64,000 nucleotides of DNA from Solanum dulcamara (Eukaryota; Streptophyta; Magnoliopsida; Solanales; Solanaceae). Of this stretch, positions 57,481 through 64,000 are shown one piece after another. Position 1 is the first letter of the stretch. Every line of letters starts with the position of its first letter. The translations under genes and the position numbers were made by a program. The stretch spans positions 85,474,341-85,538,340 of the forward strand of contig NC_077237.1 of assembly GCF_947179165.1 (NCBI RefSeq), read 5' to 3'. Under the pieces are notes generated by a model, which was not told the DNA's origin, did no database searches, and saw only the letters and a program-made list of their open reading frames with translations.

Positions 57481-57857
57481 TTCAGCTTTCTTGCTAGATC
57501 ACTTAATTCTTTCTGTCAATACAAGTGCTTTAAGGATCACGTCTTGCTAGATCTTTTGATTCTTCCTATCAATACAAGTTTTGAATTATCGAAATACTAG
57601 AAATGTAGGTATGATTGGTTTATCCGACTAATTTAACTAATAACAATAGATACATTATTATATTAAGGATCCTGTCATGCTAGATCACTTAATTCTTTCT
57701 GTCAATACAAGTGCTTTAAGGATCCTGTCTTGCTCGATCTTTTGATTCTTCCTATCAATACAAGTTTTGAACTATCGAAATTCTAAAAATGTAAGTATAT
57801 GTTATGTAGGAATTAATTATTGACTTTACCAGACAAATTTAACTAATAACAAAATAT
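57481..57857. repeat. Nested tandem repeats replacing upstream ELF3 exon 2
   Basis: Two units of about 186 bp (57490 and 57676) share TGCTAGATCACTTAATTC and TTTCTGTCAATACAAGTGC. Each unit is itself two half-units (GATC(A/T)..TT(A)ATTCTT..TCAATACAAGT). They start at the end of the recognisable ELF3 exon 2. Confidence 0.85.
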
Positions 57858-58230
57858 ACAATAACAACAACAACAACCACCCAGTGAAACCCCACAACGT
57901 GAGGTCTGGGGAGGATAAAGTGTACGCAAACCTTACTCCTACCAAGGTAGGACGAATGTTTCCGAAAGACCCTCGGCTCAATAAAAGCATAAAAAGAGGT
58001 CAGATAAGGCTAAGAAGTTCAAAGCGATATAGGAAAGCAAATAACGAAAGCGACACAGATAAAATAGAGTAATCAAAGTACAGAACGTAATAGATAATAA
58101 CAGAAATCAGAGCACAAAAAATTATAGTGCGCTAATGCGCCTACTAATAAGGAAGAATACAGAGACCATGTACTAGCCTTCTGCCCTAATGTGGGTCTTC
58201 CACACCTTCATATATTTTGTTCTTTCAAAT
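57858..58230 (-). mobile_element. (TTG)n-tailed retroposon, longer copy
   Basis: The plus strand starts CAACAACAACAACCACCCAG, passes GACCCTCGGCTCAATAAAAG and extends to CTAGCCTTCTGCCCTAATG, matching the long form at 30684-31110. Confidence 0.68.
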
Positions 58231-58262
58231 ACTCACAACATTAAATTAACTCTGGTATTGAA

Positions 58263-59155
58263 ATGGCTTCATCTTCTGAGCCTTTACTTCCAGCTTCATC
58301 TCCTCTCTCACAGAGCCTTTACTTCCAGCTACTCTCCCCCAAAACAATGTTACTGATGGGGTAGAGATTGAGCCTGAGTCTTCATCTCAGCATTTACTTC
58401 CAGCTCCTCTCCCTTCAGCTCCTCTTCCTTTATTTGCCCTCCATCGCAATGTTGCCATTGTTGTGGAGCTTGAGTTGGTAGGATCAAACCTTCAACTCGA
58501 ATTGCTAAAAAACCAAAAATATGCGGATGATATACTAAATGAGCTGGTAAACCACACCGGTTTTTTGCTTTTGTACACCCTGGGGTTTGATGCTTTAAGC
58601 ATCAAACACTGTTGGTTGTATCAGCGCCGTGGTTATCATGCTTATTGTGACAATCGGTTACAAAATGGCAAAATTGAAGTTGGAGAGGATGAAGGTGCCT
58701 ATCAATGACTTGAACTAAAAAAAGAAAAATCTAACCAATCAAGAATTAAGGAAGCAGAGGTAAGAAGGATTAAAAAGAACTGGAAGGCAGGAATGATGAT
58801 GTTGATGTCGACGAGGTAGGGAATAATGCACAACTTAGTAGTATGGTAAGAGCGGAGTCTATTGTCTCGCGGCTTAATGTATTGATTAAATCGTGCGATA
58901 TGACGGCATTTGATGATATCAACTGCAAGATGTTTATATACATATTCGTTTGCGGAGGCTTGTACCTGGTAGCCGTTGGCATATTCTTCATTTTTAACAA
59001 TTGTGGTGAGTGCAACATATACCTACTTCAAACTTGCATTGTTTATATCAACAACTAATCAATTTTTATTTTTCTTGCAAGTTTGTCCTTCCTTTGCAGG
59101 TTTAGCCCAGATTTGTATCCCTTTTGAAGATTGGAAGAAAGCTTTTTTTGCTTGA
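58263..59155 (+). pseudogene. Unknown membrane-segment gene in palindrome arm 1
   Basis: The family is not recognised. The coding-like frame opens MASSSEPLLP at 58263 and needs a frame change near 58310 to enter the long frame (VTDGVEIEPES). It then runs through ELELVGSNLQLELLKNQKYA, a leucine/lysine-rich region, to GEDEGAYQ and an in-frame TGA at 58706. Past the TGA the frame continues (LELKKEKSN), with another shift near 58780, then SSMVRAESIVSRLNVLIKSC and a hydrophobic segment (LYLVAVGIFFIF, one probable membrane span). A plausible intron 59006-59099 (GTGAGT to CCTTTGCAG) joins to LAQICIPFEDWKKAFFA-stop. Three disablements suggest a pseudogene. The arm 2 copy has fewer. Confidence 0.55.
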
Positions 59156-60345
59156 CTGTCAATGATTTTGCCAAAGTTATTATTATTATCTAGTCTAAGT
59201 AGTAAATTTTTTTCTTTTCCGTGTAAAAAAGGCAAGTTTATGTACTCGTAAATTCTTTCATCATTAACAAGCAAAACGCTTCTTAAGACATCCACAAAAA
59301 TGATACTGGGATTACAAGCTACCCAATTAATTAAAAAACCACAAAAATCACTGTCATGAACAAAAACACAACTTGCCTTTTTTACACGGAAAAGAAAAAA
59401 AATTACTACTTAGACTAGATAATAATAATAACTTTGGCAAAATCATTGACAGTCAAGCAAAAAAAGCTTTCTTCCGATCTTCAAAAGGTACACAAATCTG
59501 GGCTAAACCTGCAAAGAAAGGACAAACTTGCAAGAAAAATAAAAATCGATCAGTTGTTGGTGATATAAGCAATGCAAGTTTGAAGTAGGTATATGTTGCA
59601 CTCAGCACAATTGTTAAAAATAAAGAATATGCCAACGACTGCCAGTAACACACCTCCGCAAACGAATAAATATATAAACATCTTGCAGTTGATATCATCA
59701 AATGCCGTCATATCGCACGATTTAATCAATACATTAAGCCGCGAGACAATAGACTCCGCTCTTACCATACTACTAAGTTGTGCAGCATTCCCTACGTCGT
59801 CGACATCAACATCATCATTCCTGCCTTCCAGCTTCTTTTTAATCCTTCTTACCTCTGCTTCCTTGATTCTTGATCGATTAGATTTTTCTTTTTTTAGTTC
59901 AAGTCATTGATAGGCACCTTCATCCTCTCCAACTTCAATTTTGCCATTTTGTAACCGATTGTCACAATAAGCATGATAACCACGGCGCTGATACAACCAA
60001 CAGTGTTTGATGCTTAAAGCATCAAACCCCAGGAGTGTACAAAAGCAAAAAACCGGTGTGGTTTACCAGCTCATTCAGTATATCATCCGCATATTTTTGG
60101 TTTTTTAGCAATTCGAGTTGAAGGTTTGATTGTACCAACTCAAGCTCCACAACAATGGCAACATTGCGATGGAGGGCAAATAAAGGAAGAGGGGCTGAAG
60201 TGAGAGGAGCTGGAAGTAAATGCTGAGATGAAACTCAGGCTCAATCTCTACCCATCAGTAACATTGTTTTGGGGGAGAGTAGCTGGAAGTAAAGGCTCTG
60301 TGAGAGAGGAGAAGCTGGAAGAAAAGATGAAGAAGATGGTGAAAT
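58268..60345. repeat. Palindrome: arms 58268-59238 and 59371-60345
   Basis: The two arms are reverse complements over about 970 bp with only scattered substitutions and 1-bp indels, separated by a spacer of about 131 bp. The innermost matched bases are GTAAAAAAGGCAAGTT and AACTTGCCTTTTTTAC. A transcript across it would fold into a long hairpin. Confidence 0.93.
59453..60330 (-). pseudogene. Unknown membrane-segment gene in palindrome arm 2
   Basis: Reverse copy of the arm 1 gene. Here the segment after the shared TGA is open without frameshift: KKLEGRNDDVDVDDVGNAAQ then SSMVRAESIVSRLNVLIKSC and the membrane-like CGGVLLAVVGIFFIF. The in-frame TGA after GAYQ is present as in arm 1, so it predates the palindrome or lies where an intron is misread. 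The intron donor seen in arm 1 is changed here (TGTG|CTGAG), so the frame runs into the former intron and stops. Upstream is leader-like sequence with a CTTCTTCATCTTTTCTTCC pyrimidine-rich stretch. Confidence 0.5.
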
Positions 60346-60624
60346 TCGACAACCCTAGCAAATTCGATAAGAAGCTGAAATAAAAATGTTTATGCCAAAA
60401 AAAGGGAAAATAATGTGAATTTTAAAATTAAAAAAAATAAAAATAATAGTTTAAAAATTTAATTAAAATATAATACATATAAAAGTAATTTAAATGGTTT
60501 TACGCCATTTTAGAAAAAAAATAATTGGAATTTAAGAACTTTTTATTTTTGGCGAATTTAAAAACTTTATCACTTGAAAATACCACAATAAACTAAAAAG
60601 GCTTATAAGTTGGCATCCAAACGG
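60346..60624. other. AT-rich stretch between palindrome and inverted-repeat arm
   Basis: Contains GCATCCAAACGGGCTC near 60615, like the end of Solanaceae MITEs. No second end found. No gene seen. Confidence 0.5.
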
Positions 60625-61497
60625 GCTCTTTATCTGTTCTTTAAATGAGCTGTACATTCTCCTTACCATTTTTGGCGAAAACTTCAGCACTTTTTCTCCA
60701 TGGACAGATTTGGTTGCCTCCATTTTGATGCAAGCTTTGTCCCAAGCTCTTCAACGGATAGTATGATTTTGAATTTTTTTCTTTCATGTTCTTTTTTACG
60801 CACGCTGTACGAAATAGGGAGAAATCAGAGGAAAATGGGAAGGCAGCATCGTTCTGAACTGTGCTGAGAGAATTGAGGAAGAGAAGAGTATAGCTGTATA
60901 GGAGTTAAGTTTGGAGCTGGGCCGGATCTGCTGTGATTTTGGGCCTGATTTGACTGAATTAGAAACTCCAAATGTTTAATGAATTGAGAGCTGAAGGACC
61001 TGGTCCTTTGGCCAGATTTTAGCAAATATTTCCAAATTATTTTGAAATTGCCTAGAATGGAGAACAAAATAAATTATGCTTTCAATTAACTTCTAAACTT
61101 GTTAATTACCTTATCGTAGACTAATTCTTTTCAAATAAAGGCGCCAATTATGTCAACTATTTTGTAAAATTAGCCGATTTTTAAGGAAAGATGAAAGCTT
61201 AATTTGCACACCATTTTTTATAATACGATCTTTCAAATCTTTATTAGAAGCGATAATTATATAAATCTATATATTATAAGTACATAGAGATATATTTTAT
61301 AGGGAAAAAAAAGATAAAATTGCCTTGAAAATGGTTTAATAGTATTTTTGACTTTTGAAAACAAATATTTTCAATTGTTTGAAATTGAAAAAACTTAAAA
61401 ATTAATTAAACTTTGTAGAACCAAAATTGGGTGTCAACAATAACGTAATAATAATAATAATGTAATAATACTAGGAAGTAATAATAGTAGCACTAGC

Positions 61498-61531
<34 letters not shown>

Positions 61532-61540
61532 TTGTTCATG
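60625..61540. repeat. Right arm of the 0.9-kb inverted repeat (partner 48880-49722)
   Basis: Reverse complement of the left arm. It additionally contains a short open frame on the minus strand starting MEATKSVHGEKVLKF (60723) absent from the left arm. The outer end is a TAA/AAT microsatellite at 61495-61530. Confidence 0.9.
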
Positions 61541-61544
61541 ACAG

Positions 61545-61660
61545 TGATTTTTGTGTTTTTTTAATTAATTGGGTAGCTTGTAATCCCAGTATCATTTTTG
61601 TGGATGTCTTAAGAAGCGTTTTGCTTGTCAATGATGAAAGAATTTACGAGTACATAAGCG
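61545..61660. repeat. Inverted copy of the palindrome spacer
   Basis: GTTCATGACAGTGATTTTTG to GAATTTACGAGTACAT is the reverse complement of 59241-59362, which forms the spacer between the palindrome arms. Confidence 0.9.
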
Positions 61661-61701
61661 CTTGTTCGTTTGTACTGCCAATCTCCCTTTTCATCATCCA
61701 C

Positions 61702-61880
61702 AATGTTCACTTTTCTGTATACAATTAATAGTGATATAATTATAAGTATGTTATTTACAAATTGGCTCACTTACCAAATAAGTTCCAGTTACAATATTGT
61801 TATCCAAAAGGTTACAAGAAATCAATCATAAACACATCATAATGAACTAATGGTCACATTAATTACTCGATAACTACTGT
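61702..61880 (-). other. 3' flank of the intact ELF3 copy
   Basis: Homologous to 53978-54174. Includes the start of the 3' UTR. Confidence 0.7.
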
Positions 61881-63371
61881 CTATAGATGATTGACACCAG
61901 AGTCGTATTGTTTTCTCTCTTCTTGAATAGACTGAAAAATCCGAGCAGCGGATTCTGTGGCAGACCTTGCATTACGAGGTACGACTTTGATGACTCTAGC
62001 ATGACGACTAGGAACTTGAGGTTGGGAGCTAATATCCGGGTTCTTGGTAGCTGGAGAAGTTGGGAATAGAGGAAGAACATTTCTTTGCTCTGTGGCGTTA
62101 TCCACAATTATTTTGTTAGCTGTTCCACTTGGACTGCTTGCAGTGCTGGCCTGCATCTCAGCATCTCTAGAGGAATGAGACTTCACATCTGGGACAGTTC
62201 CACTCTTATTGCTTGGCATGTTACTTGAGTTCTGACGTTGAACATATATATTAGCTTCTCCTCCCGATAACTGACCTTGTAAACCTTGAGCAGCGAACTG
62301 GCTTGATTGATCTATAGCTGAAGATGAGATTGCTGGATTAATAGCTGGCATGCCATATGAAGGGAAGTAGTTGTGAGCAGCTGGAGGTGCAAAAGGCATT
62401 CTGAACCCTTGATACTGATGATGAGAAGCTGGAATTCCATAAGATGGAGCTGAATGGTTTCCTATTATCGGAGTCGATCCTGGGGGTCCATAACCTCCAC
62501 AGATTGAACTCGTGACTCCAGGTCCAGGATATGGCTTGTATACTAGTCCTTCGGAGGGAGTCATGACTGGGATCAACCATTGGTGCCCTGAGGGTTGATT
62601 GAAGCTCCAAGGACCCATAGTGGAGTCATTTGTTATTGGGTGACCTGAAAACAGACTGTAGCTAGAAGGTTGGCTATTATTTTGCACAGAAGAGAAGGAT
62701 GCCTTTCCCACCGTGTTTTCAGCCGAACATTCCATACTAATCTTAGGCTTCTCCAAATCTTTTCTCTGCTTCGAAACATTGTGACCATCTCTGACAATAT
62801 ACTCCAGCGGAAGTCTTTTAGCAGATGAATCCTTCACAGGTTTGCCTACTGTATTTTCAGCAGAACATTCCACCCTAGTGTTTGGCTTCTCAAAATTCTT
62901 CCTCTTGTGACCATCTCCGACGATATACTCCAATGGAAGTCTTTTAGCAGATGAATCCTTTACGGCTTTGCTTAAATCAGCACCATCTTCAAGCATGCTT
63001 TGTGAACCAGCTATGAGTCTCTGGACCTGTTATAGTTGCACAAAAGCTTAGCAGAATTACTTTATTCAACAACGATCTAAAGAAAGAAAAAAAATACTTA
63101 ATTCAACAGGAAAAAAGTAACTGTATATTGTTTTTTTTCCTGATAGGTAATATTATTAGTTCAAAAGGTACAGAAACAACGATAGTGCATCATAGGCCTA
63201 GACTGACTCCTCTTGTCTTGGTAAGGAATCAATCCAGTCCAGCAGGACATCTATGTTATATGCAATACCAAATCGCATTTCTAATACTACGAGAAATCTA
63301 GCCTCTACAACTGCCTCACCTTTATTAGACGATGCAACTCAAAAACTTGAACCGCAAACGCTCTTTGCTGG
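61881..63371 (-). CDS. ELF3: EARLY FLOWERING 3 (ELF3), last two exons, intact, gene continues beyond window
   Basis: Circadian clock evening-complex scaffold controlling flowering time and growth. Exon 3: 63320-63371 (QQRAFAVQVFELHRLIK). Exon 4: 61881-63026, 381 residues to the TAG stop. Seen in exon 4: VQRLIAGSQSMLEDGADL; a tandemly doubled segment (residues 22-63 and 64-109 of the exon, each starting VKDSSAKRLPLEYIV and ending ECSAENTVGK); the conserved GPWSFNQPSGHQWLIPVMTP block; a Pro/Ser/Gln-rich, low-complexity middle including MPFAPPAAHNYFPSYGMPAI; and the conserved C-terminal PSRHARVIKVVPRNARSATE and SAARIFQSIQEERKQYD. Splice sites are GT-AG. The 5' exons lie to the right of the window. 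This is the copy that could be functional; the copy at 54175-57483 is broken. Confidence 0.9.
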
Positions 63372-64000
63372 CTGTTCCAGGACAACAGGGAAAACGTCAA
63401 GCAAACAAATAACAAATAGAAAAATCTTAGCTCTTTTAAGTGCATCGAGAAAAAAATTATCAATTAAAAATGAAAACAAAAAAGACTAGTGCACAGTTGA
63501 AAACAATTTTAAAGAGAAATAACCACCAAGTCAATCTAGAGACAACAACAAATACTGATGAAAGAAAGGGGAATGGATACCCTCACTCATCTATAAAAGT
63601 AGTCAGTTCCACCAAGATGCTTGAACAAAAGAGAACCTAAAACACCAATAAACATCAACCGCCTGATTTTTAATAGCATTTGCAATGTTTGTACCAAAAT
63701 TTCTGTAACAAATCCAAACGTAGAAATAGCAATACTTTCAATTTGTGAAACAAACCCAAACGTAAAAATAGCAACAAATCTATAATAGGAATGTGCAATT
63801 CATTTGACATTGGTTAATTCAATTACCTAGGAAAACCCCTTTAATCTACTCCTAGTTATTAATGTAAATAAGCATGGAAATTTTTTTAAGAAAATCCAAT
63901 AGATCATTCATTACAGTAAAGATAAGTTTGAAAAGAAAAAATTAATGTCTTCTTGATTTCTCAAAGAGACTTATTTTGGATCAATTCTTTTGGGCTAAAA
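63372..64000 (-). other. ELF3 intron 2 (partial)
   Basis: 63372-63651 matches the duplicated intron blocks of the broken copy. At 63651 the similarity ends abruptly (CCAATAAACA, then CATCAACCGCC) and unrelated AT-rich DNA follows. No exon seen. Confidence 0.65.

Larger units (their letters stand above)
54175..57483 (-). pseudogene. EARLY FLOWERING 3 (ELF3), broken duplicate
   Basis: ELF3 is a nuclear scaffold of the circadian evening complex (with ELF4 and LUX). Parts on the minus strand: end of exon 2 (about 57083-57480; [20 protein letters not shown] then FWNARRAI, donor GTAAGT); exon 3 twice (56047-56098 and 55333-55384; QQRAFAVQVFELHRLIK); exon 4 (54175-55039). Against the intact exon at 61881-63026, exon 4 lacks about 218 bp (after HHQY, shifting the frame to PRCEVSFL-stop) and, further on, 63 bp in frame. 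The first deletion removes the YFPSYGM region. Upstream of 57480 the reading frame runs into tandem repeats, so exon 1 and most of exon 2 are missing. The gene cannot encode full-length ELF3; a truncated product is possible but unlikely. Confidence 0.85.

Noticed and set aside
59373..59588. Plus-strand frame PFLHGKEKKLLLRLDNNNNF at the palindrome centre
   Set aside because: Both strands of the palindrome give it. The opposite strand has the better gene structure with an acceptor and conserved end codons.

Overview
This is a plant nuclear window. The genes have many short exons with GT-AG introns, the intergenic DNA is AT-rich, and CDKA, plant Aurora, ATP-phosphofructokinase, poly(A) polymerase and ELF3 protein signatures are all present. 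The interspersed repeats are of Solanaceae type: tRNA-derived SINEs, retroposons with (TTG)n tails, and hAT MITEs. A Solanum-type genome is the best inference; the species cannot be fixed from the sequence alone.

Left half (1-35440), ordinary gene space. Five genes could be modelled exon by exon. They are: the 3' end of organellar tryptophanyl-tRNA synthetase (+, 1200-3613); CDKA/cdc2 kinase (-, 4820-8937, 294 aa, leader intron reaching about 10042); an Aurora kinase (+, 11788-15123, 295 aa); ATP-dependent 6-phosphofructokinase (-, 16718-25997, 485 aa); and nuclear-type poly(A) polymerase (+, 30139-35440, 606 aa). CDKA and Aurora, both mitotic kinases, are head to head across about 1.6 kb that holds an MSA-like G2/M element. 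Several genes carry short local tandem duplications that copy a gene boundary: the CDKA stop codon, and the 5' splice sites of Aurora exon 2 and PFK exon 12. The PFK case could add 12 in-frame residues.

Right half (36800-64000), a nested and rearranged block. An F-box pseudogene (-, 37357-38359) abuts a roughly 1.4-kb element (38378-39814). That element runs into a tandem array of eighteen 499-bp monomers (39815-48795) with an internal three-monomer higher-order duplication. A second copy of the element (50690-52205) carries only one monomer-like tail, so the array probably expanded from it. Both element copies hold a fragment resembling the last exon of ELF3. The interval 48.9-61.5 kb is bracketed by 0.9-kb inverted repeats. 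Inside it lie a minisatellite, an LTR fragment with primer-binding site, a broken ELF3 copy (-, 54175-57483) with two internal deletions and a duplicated exon 3, and a 0.97-kb-arm palindrome whose arms carry a degraded gene of unknown function. Outside the right arm, the intact last two exons of a second ELF3 copy (-, 61881-63371) continue past the window end.

All coordinates were read by eye. Splice sites were accepted when GT-AG boundaries, reading phase and the family alignment agreed. Repeat identities are estimates.
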